Shown here: in pieces, positions 33,616 to 45,949 of the stretch
Layout: each line of letters begins with the position of its first letter
How positions within the stretch are numbered: the first letter of the stretch is position 1
NCBI GenBank assembly: GCA_014843695.1
Contig: CM026386.1
Span: 89,477,833-89,541,832 of the forward strand
DNA: 64,000 bases
Direction of reading: 5' to 3'
Source of the DNA: Archivesica marissinica
Taxonomy: Eukaryota; Mollusca; Bivalvia; Venerida; Vesicomyidae
Made by a program: the position numbers and the translations under genes
Notes under the pieces: generated by a model
Seen by the model: the letters and a program-made list of their open reading frames with translations, nothing else
Told to the model about the DNA's origin: nothing
Database searches by the model: none

Positions 33616-35514
33616 ACTTTAGACAATTTATGACGAAATTAAAGACAATACCGCTGAACTCTCTGCTAAAGAGCAATTAATAATAATGCAACTAGATATG
33701 GTCAATAATCAATTTTTCAAATGAAAAGCCGCTAAAGCGGACCCGTAAAGGGCCGAACTAACGTTTTAACTAACGTATTCCTTTTTGATTATTCCATATT
33801 AATATGTTGCAAACCGAAATAATTATAAAAGCTCCAATTTTCCACAGAACACTACCACAAAGTTACGACTCAAGTATCAAAATATTCGACAGGTGACAAC
33901 AAAATTCATTCAAGTGGCGCGAAATCTCGTGCACGAAACTATAAGGGTGCAAGGAACCAATGAAAACAGTCATCTTTAAATATTATCCAATGACTGAATG
34001 ACACCAATATGACTGTTGCCTGACTGTAAAGATTAAGGTGCTAACGACTTAACATGAGCAGCGCTTCAGTCTTAATTAAATATTTTAATGGAACTAAAAT
34101 CTACCTATTATGTCCTAAGGGTCTGGCTGCCCTTTGACACATAGCAAACCATCGGCCAACAAACAAACAACCAATCTGCTTTATGGATGTATTCGTTTAC
34201 TTTGACGTGGAGCGGTAAAGAGCTGAAATTAACAGAAAGACTTCTAATAGAAATAAATCCATAATACAATGTGACCGTCTACAGTTGAACTCGTGTTCAT
34301 TAATCTCACAGCTCTACATATAAGTCTCTTTTTATAACAAAATGTGTAAGAACCATCCTTTAACAAATTCTATTTAGACCGGTTATCTCCCAAATAATTA
34401 CAGATTCCACTGTATATAGTGTAAAGTGCATGACTATCGACAAGAGACTAAACTGTAGGCAGTTTTAATATTGCAGGCCATTAGCATTTAATTTACACAA
34501 CAACAATAGGTAAATTACACATATTACAGCATGTGTATGTTCTCTTTTATACTAGCACATATTGTACCTGTACTGTCGTAGAAGAAATAACACAAATTAA
34601 ATAGACAGGTACATGTATGGTTTTGTACATGGACCGACAAATATTACCAATTATATTAGGCCTTTCGGAACAATCGTAGTTACAAGTATTTTATAAATAA
34701 ACATACATTTCAAGTAATACTACACCACAAATGTCATTTAACATTGTTAACGTTGTTATGTTTTGGTTCGAACTCACTTGAGTACGAAATAGCCATGACT
34801 TTGTTGCATACTACTCAAGTCAAACGTTAGTAATGGGCTCCATACAACAAAACAATGTGAAATACATATAATGATCTATTAAATAAGGGTGTACTTACAC
34901 TATGGCAGGGCATAAACAGACATACACAACCAATCTTTTAATGACAACAAGCTCACTCCAATCACACATGATCTAAATATAGACACTAGAAACCCTGTGA
35001 CACTTGTTTAATTGCTATAAACATGTGTCTGTTTTATGCAATAAACGTATTGTAGTGTATTGTATTGTATTGTTAAGCTAATCCTAGACCCGACATGGTT
35101 AATGAACAACCCTGATGATATAGCGAACATTGAACTCCAGAGCCGTGTACTAATACATAATCTGCACCACAAATGCATTCGACGACTAAGTGAGGCTGAA
35201 AGGCAACAGGGCTTCGGAGATTGTGGCTGAGCAGCTTTTCCAGCTACTTTCAGTGCAACCACTGTGACTTGTAAATAATAAGATCTAACCTAACTACAGC
35301 AATAATAATAATAACAATAATTAAATTACGTCCATCTGGACGGTGCGTCGAAAAATAAACGACGGATCCTTACGACAACAACAACAACAACAACGATGGC
35401 TGTGTCCTTTTTCTGCACAGAACCGAATGCGACAACATTAAGCAACAAGAAACTATTAGCCGCAAGATACAAAAATATCGATATAAAAACAATCGAAGCT
35501 GGAGGCACAACAGT
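33616..35514. other. Region upstream of the gag ORF; possible 3' tail of another element near 35040
   Basis: No certain gene. gttttatgcaataaacgtat plus tgtattgtattgtattgtta at 35031-35075 looks like a LINE 3' end with a (TATTG)n tail. The following 35080-35230 is open on plus for a leucine/histidine-rich stretch that I cannot assign. A (caa)n run is at 35378-35395. Confidence 0.4.
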
Positions 35515-35516
35515 TC

Positions 35517-36213
35517 GTATATGTATTGGTTGAGGTACTCCGGTACTTGGAGAAGGGTTAGCACATGTATTGGTTGAGGTACTCCGTTACTTGGAGAAGG
35601 GTTAGCACATGTATTGGTTGAGGTATTCCGGTACTTGGAGACGGGTTAGCACATGTATTGGTTGAGGTATTCCGGTACTTGGAGACGGGTTAGCACATGT
35701 ATTGGTTGAGGTATTCCGTTACTTGGAGAAGGGTTAGCACATGTATTGGTTGAGGTATTCCGGTACTTGGAGACGGGTTAGCACATGCTTGGTTGAGGTA
35801 CTCCGTACTTGGAGAGGGGTTAGCACATGTATTGGTTGAGTACTCCGTACTTGGAAAGGGTTAGCACATGTATTGGTTGAGGTATTCGGTACTTGGAGAA
35901 GGTTAGCACAGTATTGGTTGAGGTATTCCGGTACTTGGAGAAGGGTTAGCACATGTATTGGTTGAGGTATTCCGGTACTTGGAGAAGGGTTAGTACATGT
36001 ATTGGTTGAGGTACTCCGGTACTTGGAGAAGGGTTAGCACATGTATTGGTTGAGGTACTCCGGTACTTGGAGAAGGGTTAGTACATGTATTGGTTGAGGT
36101 ACTCCGGTACTTGGAGAGGGGTTAGCACATGTATTGGTTGAGGTACTCCGGTACTTGGAGAAGGGTTAGTACATGTATTGGTTGAGGTACTCCGGTACTT
36201 GGAGAAGGGTTAA
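35517..36213. repeat. 44-bp minisatellite, right part
   Basis: About 16 copies of the unit described at 31148. Copies between 35785 and 35915 have lost single bases. The first copy begins with gtatatgtattgg, completing the unit interrupted at 31722. Confidence 0.95.
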
Positions 36214-37604
36214 CTTAGACAATTATTTGCACTCATATTATTTTAGTACTGTCAACATTATTTCAATTGCTCGCGATACCTCATTCCTGATGGAATCAGT
36301 CGCATTGAAGGAGAGAGAAGAGGCAATGAGGGCATGTTATAAGTGCTTTGCACAAGAGTACACTCGTAATGGTTGCAGCTTGACGCCAATTCCGGGACTT
36401 TCACACTACTACTGCCCTATCAAGACCTTCACATCACACTTCCGGAAAGGTCAAATGATTGTATACTATTATATGATTGCTATCTCAATAATATTTATAA
36501 GTTGCTAAAGCTTGTTTCGCAATCGTTAAATAAAAAGTGTTTTACAGTACGTAGACTATGGTAGGGATTGTTGGAGAACACCAACACTTAAATAAACACG
36601 GAAGTACCGAGCGGACAATACACTAGTCTAGGGAAATGCCTAGTGTGGTAGCATACTGCTTTAATTTGAATAGGTAATGCCCTACTGTGCTACCACAATT
36701 CATTAATATGGGCATCTAAGTACATACATACACTATGGAAGGGCCTAGTTGGGACCAGCATTACTATGTAGACTATATAATGACATTGATGTGTTGCCAA
36801 TGGCTGATATAGATATAGTTAAAGTGTTGTGGTGTTAGCACGCTGATTTAAAACGCTGGAGAAGTGTCGCGTGACGGACAGCGGTTCGTAAGTAATTTCT
36901 AGACGTGTCCGATGTACATATCATAGAGAGCGGATCATTGTGAGCATGCACTTTGATAGATTAATATATAAATGACACAGGTGGGAAACACCGCTACAAG
37001 AAATGGACCGGTACTAAAATAATATCTTACTATACTCTTGCTCTTGGTGCTACCCCAATAGCCATTACATAGTATGCGTTAATGTCGATGGTTCGCTAGC
37101 AATCCCTACCTCCGTCTATGTAAGTTATGGGAATATCTCAACTAGATAAATATTTACATCCATATTGCATTTCCTTAGATGAACGTATGAAGCCATGCTT
37201 GTAAGCTATGGGCGTGCGCATTCACATTCTTAGGCAGAATTCGTCCAATGCTATATTATTTAATTGTTACGACACAGGGTAATATGCAAAACTGTATTTT
37301 ATTTTAAATACAAAGTGTGCTATATTTTCTTTGTGTCATTGAAAAAAGAATTAATGTAACTATAAGTAGCTGTATGAACCTCGTTCTACGTAGTAGCCTT
37401 CGGCGTCCACTCACTATAGCCACACCCAATGTAGTTCATATCCCGATGGAAACTATTAACCCAACTAATTCATTCTTTAAATATGTGAATATTACATCTC
37501 CATACGATGGGTCTTCTCAATGATGCTTAAGTAAGTGGGTACCCGTCTATATACTGCTAGTCCGCCTCCGTTGTTAAATGTTACGGTCGCTGAATTGTAT
37601 GACA
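36214..37604. other. Spacer with a SINE tail
   Basis: 36465-36535 (tataagttgctaaagcttgt plus ttcgcaatcgttaaataaa) matches the tail of SINE family 3 (47225-47455). Around 36615-36720 the gtggtagcata/tgctaccaca segments form an imperfect inverted repeat. I see nothing else. Confidence 0.45.
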
Positions 37605-37800
37605 CTGTAACCTATCATCACTGATGATCACGGATTCGAGCCCCGTTCAATCAGTGTCTCTTTATATGAAAATGTTTGTAGTTTCTTAAGGAGGTTTGTG
37701 CACCACGTATTCGTTAACCGCTACAGCATGGGTAGATGTTGTTACTTAATCTGCCCGTCGCCAATATGAGCAACCGGTAGCGACGTTAAATAAGCTTAAA
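37605..37800 (+). mobile_element. SINE, family 2, tRNA-derived
   Basis: The head contains a B-box-like ggattcgagccccgttcaat. The body has ggaggtttgtgcaccacgta plus ttcgttaaccgctacagcat, and the 3' part has cgtcgccaatatgagcaacc plus ggtagcgacgttaaataagc. Related copies are at 18250 and 62120. Confidence 0.7.
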
Positions 37801-38254
37801 TATATATATTTAGTGTGTACACACGATGGTTAAAACAATAACTCACTGAATATACTATTTACATGTATATTCGTTTATTTGCGCTCGCATTATGCTGGGT
37901 ACAAGCGACAAGGAAGCTTAGATAGTGCGAGGTGTGCATACCTATATGTAGGACGTTATCAACTGATTTTAAAGCAATTAAACAAAATAACGAGTATGGA
38001 ACTTCAGATTGTGTTACTTGTATATGGATTATGTTATGTACTTGGTAATATTTTATATTTGATATTTCATGTTGTAAGATAATGGACCAATGTTTGAAAT
38101 ATGCCCTTCCACCATAGTATACTTTAGTGAAATAAGACTGACATACATGTGTAAATGTGTTGGTATTTAATAACGGGTATCGATCCATATGATTGACTAC
38201 TTGATAAAAACGACTTCTATAGAAGAGCGAAGATGCGGTATACTACTACCAATC

Positions 38255-38460
38255 CACCACGCTGCACAATGGGTGTCTAATTAGTTCATGTAATGGTGTT
38301 ATCCTGGTTGCTTGTGGAAGGTCGGTGGTTCTACTAGGATGCCCGCTCGTGTCTGAAATACTGTCTTATGGGCTCCGGGTCTTCCTGAACCACTAACAAC
38401 CGGAGAGTCGCTAACCTAACATATCAGTGCGACCTGTAGTAAACCAAACAAAACCAAACA
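38255..38460 (+). mobile_element. SINE-like element, family 4
   Basis: Contains gaaggtcggtggttctacta, gggctccgggtcttcctgaa and the tail cagtgcgacctgtagtaaac plus caaacaaaaccaaaca, which are typical of a common mollusc SINE 3' end. The tRNA-like head is weak. Confidence 0.55.
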
Positions 38461-39329
38461 ATACATCAACATTCCCGGGTAGGTATTACTTCCGGAATGA
38501 CGGCTGCACTGATGTTTTACAACGTTTTCTTCTATTCATTTTGGGAAGAGCTGCGTTTAAGCAGTATGTGAATGACATGTGTTAGCCAGGTAAACACATA
38601 CTATATACCTACAAGCGCAGTGTAGCCATGTGGCTAAAATTAGTACACACTATTTCCTAATTACCTATGGAAATCTGCGTTCATATAACATGTTGGCAAC
38701 ATTCTATGGGAATATATGTATATCTAAGCATATTAATGTTACTCTCAAACGATTGACAATGTGTATTCTCTGTTTTGTTGTATACATTGCATCACATGGA
38801 AGCAAGCATATATTATATTAGTTCAGGCTAAATATGGAAACTCCACAATACCGGCAGTAACATCTACATTACTACGATATGTGTTAATAAGTTGTCAATG
38901 TATGGGACATATGTCTTATTTGCCTCAAAAATCATAACATTAACGATTTGAAGGACTTTCATTATTAACTAATATATTAAGTATTTGTGATCCATTTAAA
39001 CTAATATGAATGCAAGAAGTTATATTGCTATAACAAACCGTTTCATATCATATAAAAAAGTACACATTGAACTGTATCTATATATATGTTAACATATATA
39101 CCAATAAAAAGGTAACTTCTGAACAAGCGATTGAAAATAATTTCCCTATGTAAACTCTTGCTAAAAATGTACCAATAACAATATCAATACTAGGTTTCGG
39201 GTAGGTCATTTTCAAGGGAGATAATTCGCAACAATAAGCCTGCTGAAGTGGAGTGAAAGCTGACTATGGACAAAATGCGCATTGAGTGTTCATAATGTGA
39301 TTTGATAATGATGTTTTCAATAATGGTTT
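38461..39329. other. Unassigned spacer
   Basis: I see no gene or repeat. Confidence 0.4.
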
Positions 39330-40152
39330 AAAATTATGAAACCCCAAATCCCTTGATATACAGAATGATGTTGTTATCTGATGCAAACGGAAATATTGTA
39401 AATAACTGGTCAATTAATGTTAAAAATATGTTGTCAGAACTGGGTTATGCATATTTGTGGAACAAGGAAAATGTTAGTAATATAGAAGTAAATATGGTTG
39501 TACAAAGAATATATGACGAATATCTACAGCACTCGTGCACGCAATTAAGTTCCTTTTCTAAATTAAAAAGTGATAATATATTTAAGACTGAATTCACGCA
39601 AGAAAGATATTTAAGTTGTGTTGATAACATGAATCATCGGACTGCATTATCTAGATTTCGATGTTCAGCCCATAAATTGGCAATAGAAGAAGGAAGATTT
39701 CGAAACATTGAAAGAAATTTAAGAGTGTGCTCAAAATGTAATATGCATCAAGTAGAATCAGAATATCATTTCTTATTAGTTTGTCCTTATTACAATGATA
39801 TAAGAAATATATATTTACCTAGATATTATTTTGCATGGCCAACCATTAATAAGTTTCGAACACTCATGAATTCAACACCAAAAAGCAAACTTGTCAATTT
39901 AGATAAATATATATATTTAGCAACAAGTAAAACACGATAATAATTAATTAAATGAATGTTACTACTTGTAAAATATTCATTTGTGATACACTTAATACCA
40001 ACCTTATTTTTAAACAAACAATATAGTTCGTATATGTTAATACTACGCTTACTCAAACCTTATATAATATCATGGTTTTCTGTAACTTTGTATGTAACCG
40101 CCATACATGTATATGTGTAGGCCAATACAAACTTTGACTTGACTTGACTTGA
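39330..40152 (+). mobile_element. 5'-truncated LINE ending in (GACTT)n
   Basis: Only the last part of a LINE polyprotein (39353-39940) and a 3' UTR remain, ending in gactt repeats at about 40131-40152. 5' truncation and a short-repeat tail are the usual products of target-primed reverse transcription. Confidence 0.7.
39353..39940 (+). CDS. C-terminal domain of a LINE polyprotein (fragment)
   Basis: A 195-codon frame, open to its stop, without the RT core. It includes LSRFRCSAHKLAIEEGRF (about residues 100-117), then CSKCNMHQVESEYHFLLVCP (about 131-150) followed by YYNDIRNIYLPRYY. The C-x2-C-x8-E-x-H-x5-C pattern is the cysteine/histidine tail found at the end of many LINE polyproteins. The first ATG is not meaningful because the element is 5'-truncated. 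The frame is intact, so the copy is young. Confidence 0.7.
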   Translation: MIYRMMLLSDANGNIVNNWSINVKNMLSELGYAYLWNKENVSNIEVNMVVQRIYDEYLQHSCTQLSSFSKLKSDNIFKTEFTQERYLSCVDNMNHRTALSRFRCSAHKLAIEEGRFRNIERNLRVCSKCNMHQVESEYHFLLVCPYYNDIRNIYLPRYYFAWPTINKFRTLMNSTPKSKLVNLDKYIYLATSKTR

Positions 40153-40155
40153 ATA

Positions 40156-41164
40156 GCATTACGAGCTATTTCTAGGTTATGTAATTCATTATTAAACAAA
40201 TAAGAAATTGACATTTTATTTTTTATCACCCCTCGTATAAAATTGAAGTTCTAAATATTTTACTGTGAAGTGGTTCGCGGCGGTTCTTCCAGACAACGCA
40301 AATATTTGAATAAATTGAGCCGTTAAGATTGCGTTAATGTATCATGCATATTGATTAGCATATCATTACTTAGACAACTCGTACTTTATCTATCTGGAAG
40401 TTCGCTGTGATTATAAACAGTACGCTGCTTATTTATAGGACAGCTGTATATGTGATTAGCGAACTAATACAAGCTTACCAAACAGTCAGTGTGCGAACTT
40501 GCAATCCGCAGTAGAAACACAACTATGTATTAATGATTTTTAAAGAGGTCGAAGAACCCAGTTCATGGACCCCGCTATATTTAATCATGATCACGTATTA
40601 TATCATAGCACATCTCAGTAATGGTGACCTGTTCTCTGGGAGTATGTCCACACAGAAGATCCATAGTGAATATTATTACAAATCCCTTCACTCATTCTTC
40701 GCTCATTGCGTACTCCGGTAACCATTCGTTCACGGCGATGTTCGTGCTGCAGGAACCATATGAGACCATAAACAAACAAAACCAATTATTTCTAAATGTG
40801 AATTGTCGACAGCAATACAACAAACATACTTAAAGGCGTTCTCTACAGTTTTGTAAAACTAGTTTACAATTCTAGAATATGTTCATACTTGGTACATCAC
40901 TAGTACTATTACTAACCAGAATATGAAATAAAATTGATAAACTAATGACTTCTTTTTTTAAGAATTTATTCATAACATGCCTATTTTCCATTTCGGCCAA
41001 TAATTTCTCATTATGGCGACACAAATAAAATTAAAAAATATTTGCAATTATTATATGTGTATTGATTAATAGTTATATGTTACATATGACTATTAATCAT
41101 AACTGCATGTAACTACAAACACAAACTATGCATATTTAGAACAAAATTATCCTAAATAATGACC
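40156..41164. other. Unassigned spacer
   Basis: Unique AT-rich DNA. The only local structure noted is a short inverted repeat at 41069-41102 (gattaatagttatatgttac versus catatgactattaatca). Confidence 0.4.
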
Positions 41165-41975
41165 TTTATGAGGAAAATGTCGGAATAGGATCTACTTCAC
41201 AAGATTTATTTGGTGACTTTTTAATGATTGTTTCCACCTCATCTTCCGAAGCTGGATCGAAAATTGTCAAGCGATTAATGTTCGATGGTTTGTCAGAAAT
41301 GTCGTTGAGTTGATCGGAACCAGTCTGGTCATGCGCTATTATGTCGTTTCGAATGGTTTCAACTTTATTAATGAAAATAAATCATTAATATTTTGAGGTA
41401 GCTTTTCAGAGTATTTGCCGAATAGAAGGGCAACTTCACTGTGACCTTCAAGCAGGTGCCTCGTAATTTTGTGTAATCACACACACATGATGAAATTGTT
41501 TCGGATTAAATATCGACTCTAGTTTTTTGTAACATTTTGTTAACTATGGCACATTGATTCCTGTAGATTTGATGGTCGATTGTAAGTTTGGTTTTGCGCC
41601 ATAGATGCTCTAGTTTTCGCGTGGTGTGTTTGGCTTCGTGTAGATCATCTGTGAACCTTGGAAAGGTGGGTCATAATAGTATTGTCTTTGTACGCATTGG
41701 GGAATGCTTATCAATTAAGGCCGATAATTCATTGTTATAAGCTAGATGTTCTGCGTCTTGTTTCTGCTCAACGCCAAAAAGAATATCTGATTTGATAGAT
41801 TCTACATCAATGGATCGGAGTGTTCTGAAATAAACTGTGTTTCTGTCAGGAACTGGTTTTGCTGCTCTAGCAATGAATATAATAGCAAAGTGGTATTTTG
41901 CTATTTTTCCTGAACCATATAGCAGTCCCGTGTCAGTTACTACTACGTTAACATCTATTTTGTCCATATGCACAT
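41165..41975 (-). pseudogene. CR1/L2-like LINE fragment: endonuclease end and RT entry
   Basis: A minus-strand remnant. VVVTDTGLL, AIIFIARAAKPVPDRNTVYF and RTLRSIDVESIKSDI correspond to the end of the endonuclease. ALIDKHSPMRTKTILL is the connector seen in CR1/L2-type elements. EHLWRKTKLTIDHQIYRNQC and KVETIRNDI follow. IIKKSPNKSCEVDPIPT is the entry to the reverse transcriptase, where the fragment stops. TAA/TAG codons at several points (for example after ILL and VDI) and at least one frameshift make it inactive. Confidence 0.72.
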
Positions 41976-42004
41976 GACGTATATACAGCCTGGCTTATGG
42001 AAGC

Positions 42005-42440
42005 AGGATTCATATCAGTATCTATTCCGCAGACGCAGATGTGTTGTCGCATACTCTACTTCGAAGTCATGACCTAATGGGAACCGCGAAAACGTGTACG
42101 GAAATCATACTAAGGCCAATTTATGAACAGTATGGTGCTCATAGGGCAAAACTCTTGTTAATTGACATGCTCCCATGGACACTGAAACCACCAACGACAT
42201 TCAGAGAAAGACAACTTGCTTCAAGGCATTTGCTGAAAGTAGTCAAACTGTAGTGTCATAATCTACTCAGCTTGGAGAGTGCGATGAATCATCTGATGCT
42301 GTCATGGAAGGATGCGAAGAGCATTTCCGTCGCCACGTCTACATGAACTGCTGCTGAACTACAATGGTATATTTTCCATCAGCTGAAGGGAGACGATAGA
42401 CTAACACCAGTTGTTGGTGTCCGGATGTAACATGTCCATT
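42005..42440 (+). pseudogene. Decayed ORF of an unidentified repetitive gene family
   Basis: Reads ADADVLSHTLLRSH, then IILRPIYEQYGAHRAKLLLI and DMLPWTLKPPTTFRERQLAS. After a TAG comes AMNHLMLSWKDAKSI, then ELQWYIFHQLKGDDRLTPVV. The order resembles a widespread uncharacterised animal ORF with a D-T-D-V-L start, an I-Y-x-x-L-G block, a G-C-D-T-T block and a W-Y-x-F-x-x-L end. Here the G-C-D-T-T site is replaced. At least one stop and likely frameshifts are present. The match is from memory, so treat it as tentative. Confidence 0.35.
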
Positions 42441-44629
42441 GTGCTTAAAATGTTCAACATATACCCCAAATGGGTAAGGACACTATTTGAGTGCAGATAT
42501 CCTGATTAAAAAGGGATATATAAGGCTAATAGGACCGAAATGGTGGCCATATCGATGGCCGCCATGAACATGTCGTCAAATTGATAGTGATATAAGCCTA
42601 GTTGCCAAGGATCTAGCACAACGGTCCCTACACTTTGGTTTCCCAACATAAACCAATATACTAATGTTCCCGCGACACTGAACAACATTTCAACATTACA
42701 AACAGACAATGTATCGTTTACCGAATGTATTATAAACTTGAAAGTTCGATATTTGCGGGGTAACTTACTATTGTATTGGCACCACAGAGGGACCCATGCT
42801 AAATCGCGTATCCTCGAAAATATTCATAAAAGGAGATAAATAAAATAAACATGTATGCACAGAAGAAATTCTAGTGCGTTCATAGAAATGTTGGTTAGAA
42901 AATTATTTTCCAGGTATCATTATAATTGTCGATTATTGTATAACTTACAAGTAGTGAAATAAACGAATGAGGGTAAACCATTTTTGATAACCGTTGTTTT
43001 TATCATTTAACATTAGAGACAATAGTCAGAATTTATGTTCGACTTATCCTACCGAGCTGTGGCACTTCACCTGCCATGTTGCTTTATATTGCAGGTGTCT
43101 AGTAGACACAAATTGTTAAATGAAGCTGCTCCCTACGCATTGTAGTAATTTTACTTTAATTGTGTCGCAATATATATTTGAATAGCTGGATCATATTCAT
43201 AGTCATAGTCATTATATCTTGATATGGTCAGAATATTTTAATTGTTTGACTATTTCTATTACAATGAAACTATAACATTCGCCACAGATAACAAGAGACC
43301 GTATTGGTGATATTCAAACAATTGGTCTAAAAATTAATTTGGCAAATGATAAAATATTGCCAACATGTTGCAAAAACAATAATCAAATGACCTATTCTAT
43401 TGCAGATTGATATTGTTGCTACGTGATGTTTTTTCCACGGATACTTATTTTGATTGTGATAACAGAAACAAAATGCTTTGTATTTGGTAAGTATATGTCT
43501 AATTAGTGCCAACAGATGTCCCGACTATCATTGCATAGTGAGAGCAAATACAATACTAGTTTTGCATGCACAGGATAAATGCCCCAAATAGCGAGGACAA
43601 ATAGTCCGAGTGCGTTTGCCAATGCCCTGCTAGAGAAACGAAATGAATGTGAATGATATGATTGTATCAGTGTTTATAGAAAAGAGTTTTAAGAGAGCTG
43701 ACTTGTTCCATTTGAAATTTGATATTCAATGATTTACAATGTGCATACCTGAGTTAAAGTGGACATACCGATCATATATAAAGATATTATATTAAACTGC
43801 GATATAGCTTTTATAAAATACGTCTGCCTCACTTCTCCAATAAAGCATAACTTCACAGGGAGTACTCTATGTGCACAATCGAAGTATCATTCTCTCTCTA
43901 GCAATTTAGGGAGAAATGTAGGGTAATCAGGTTGAAATGGAAATACAAAGTTTGCTTTAGACCTACATTGGGCACAATGCCATTTTCCAGACTCGAATGT
44001 TTTATAGCAATTAAACGTATTAAGTTAATGTTACAATTTACATTTTGGACGACCCGTTATTGTCCATGGTTGTCTTAGAACATGAATCGCACTGTACATT
44101 TGTATCATATATATAACTGTTCTGACTATTTGAGTTTACCCAACACACCCACCCATAATCAATCAATCCAAAATGCATAACAGTCACGCAAACTCATTTA
44201 ACACCAATGGCAACACATGTAGCAGTAATTCCATTAACGTGTTCGAAACAGTTGCCTATCCGATTACTACTGCTAATGTTACCAACGCTATGTCCCCCGA
44301 TTAAGTTGGGTCAAAACCCGATTGTATGTGGACATGTCAGAAAAACCCTTTAAGACATAGTGTTGAAACAATTTGTATAAGTATGTAAACAGTTAAATAA
44401 AATGTGTCCACTATCGATTCTGACTGGATACCAATACATTAAATCCGTTTGTGTACATGTGACAGAGTGTTGTTTTAGTGGCATCAGTGGCCAATTTGCC
44501 ACCGGCAATATCATACAATAGTATGTAGTGTGTGCTCTCCAGATGTTTAAAACAGTGTTCAGTTGATACTAACTATCATTTTCGATCCCCGATATGATCA
44601 TTAATATAAAATTAACAGTCTGTCATGTG
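42441..44629. other. Unassigned spacer
   Basis: About 2.2 kb without recognisable genes. Short open frames at 42506-42709 and 43327-43512 on minus have no domain or splice support. Confidence 0.4.
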
Positions 44630-44795
44630 GGACTTTAAACCTAGGTATCGTGTCTGTGCTTTAAAAGAACCAGAGGAGAATGGGTATCTGTTTGCATCAT
44701 TGTACTATCCTCCAAAAATCTAAAATGACTACTCTTGTCAGGAGGCGTCGCTGATATGGGCAACAGGTAGCAACGATAAATAAACGTAAAACACA
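44630..44795 (+). mobile_element. SINE, family 1, plus orientation
   Basis: gtatcgtgtctgtgctttaa, gggtatctgtttgcatcatt, gtactatcctcc and the tail gatatgggcaacaggtagca plus acgataaataaacgtaaaac align with the minus-strand copy at 10565-10855. Confidence 0.65.
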
Positions 44796-45602
44796 ATTAT
44801 GATTTATTTATAGTATTGGATTAATGATTGGCTAATGAGTATAGTCATTTCTCACACATAGAATACATTACCGGAGGATAACTATCTATAATGACACCGC
44901 CTATCGACCATTGAAAGGAAACTGTATCACTATGTGCACAGATTTACGAGGAATATAGATATTTTGAAATTGGTCCCTGGATATTTTGTAGACACAGATC
45001 CGCAGACTTCTGGCTATCCTATTTTTCGAACACTGCTTTTATTCATATTAAGCAACATTTTATTACATTAGTAAAGCTCGTAACCGTCATGGTGGATGAT
45101 ACGGGTAATACAAGTCAGACTGTATCATGGAAACTAAATGAAGCCAAAATGTTCATCATTTAACCAAAGCAAACTCATATTACAACCCTCAAAATGGTAC
45201 ACGAAGAACACATATATATGCAGTCATACTAAATCAGCGTTAGTTTTTATCAAAGCCATTTTATTTTCATGTAGCCATTGTGTTATACAATGTTGGAATC
45301 GTTCATGTTAACTCCAGATTTAATTAAGTACAGTTGTAGATATTTTAAATGTGTATCAAAACAACTTGAACATTTTAATATCTTGTACTATCTTTTGCAA
45401 GACTACCTATATTGTGTTCAAAGTGTAAATATAAACACCGATGACTATATACTTAGGTGATATGTTCACGTCCGGGTACAATTATGGCACAGTGCATTGT
45501 TGATAGAGGAAACACAATATATCCAAATTGCGCCCGGAAATTGACCGCCTTGTCCAGATGGCCATAGACTATATATTAACTGTGATATATACACTATTTC
45601 AG

Positions 45603-45949
45603 GACATGATGAGTATACTGTTACAACAACTGAGTCATGTTACAGCAATAGTGACACTGCAGTGATTGAGGTTGATTACACCGACTCTAATACAGTAGAC
45701 GTTCTGCAATGGAAATTTAGTGAGATGACTAATACAGCAGATACATTAATAATTGTAGCACAATACCTGGACAAGATGCAGCATTTCCTACAGCAAGGAT
45801 GACATATTTCTGTGACAACACAAACAAATTATACAGCATAACTATAAGTCAGTTTAGTGAAAGTACTGATGCTGGAGTGTAGGAAGTGGCACTAGCCATT
45901 GGTGGTGTATATACATCATACCAGAGTGTTACACTATCAAAATGTACAA
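45603..45949 (+). pseudogene. Degraded Ig-type exon
   Basis: Bounded by cactatttcag and a gtaagc-type donor at 45950. The phase-1 frame reads HDEYTVTTTESCYSNSDTAV, then VLQWKFSEM. Near 45765 the coherent frame shifts to continue PGQDAAFPTARMTYFCDNTN and KLYSITISQFSESTDAGV. A TAG follows, then EVALAIGGVYTSYQSVTLSK. A B-strand cysteine, the C-strand QWKF tryptophan and an F-strand YFC are recognisable. One frameshift and one stop make it a dead Ig exon, an outlier between the two Ig gene regions. Confidence 0.6.

Larger units (their letters stand above)
31723..35514 (-). mobile_element. DIRS-like (tyrosine-recombinase) retroelement, 3'-truncated
   Basis: A minus-strand block with a gag-like ORF followed in the same frame by the start of a DIRS-type reverse transcriptase. 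The RT ends abruptly at the minisatellite boundary. RNase H, methylase and tyrosine recombinase are absent. The 1.9-kb region 33616-35514 upstream of gag would be the element's 5' portion; it contains short hairpins (ccgctaaagcgg, near 33730) but no recognisable terminal repeat. The flanking 44-bp arrays read gggtta on one side and gtatatgtattgg on the other, which together rebuild one intact unit without duplication. Confidence 0.65.

Noticed and set aside
37610..37660. tRNA gene
   Set aside because: Only a B-box-like segment is present and it is joined to a SINE body; no cloverleaf could be drawn by eye.
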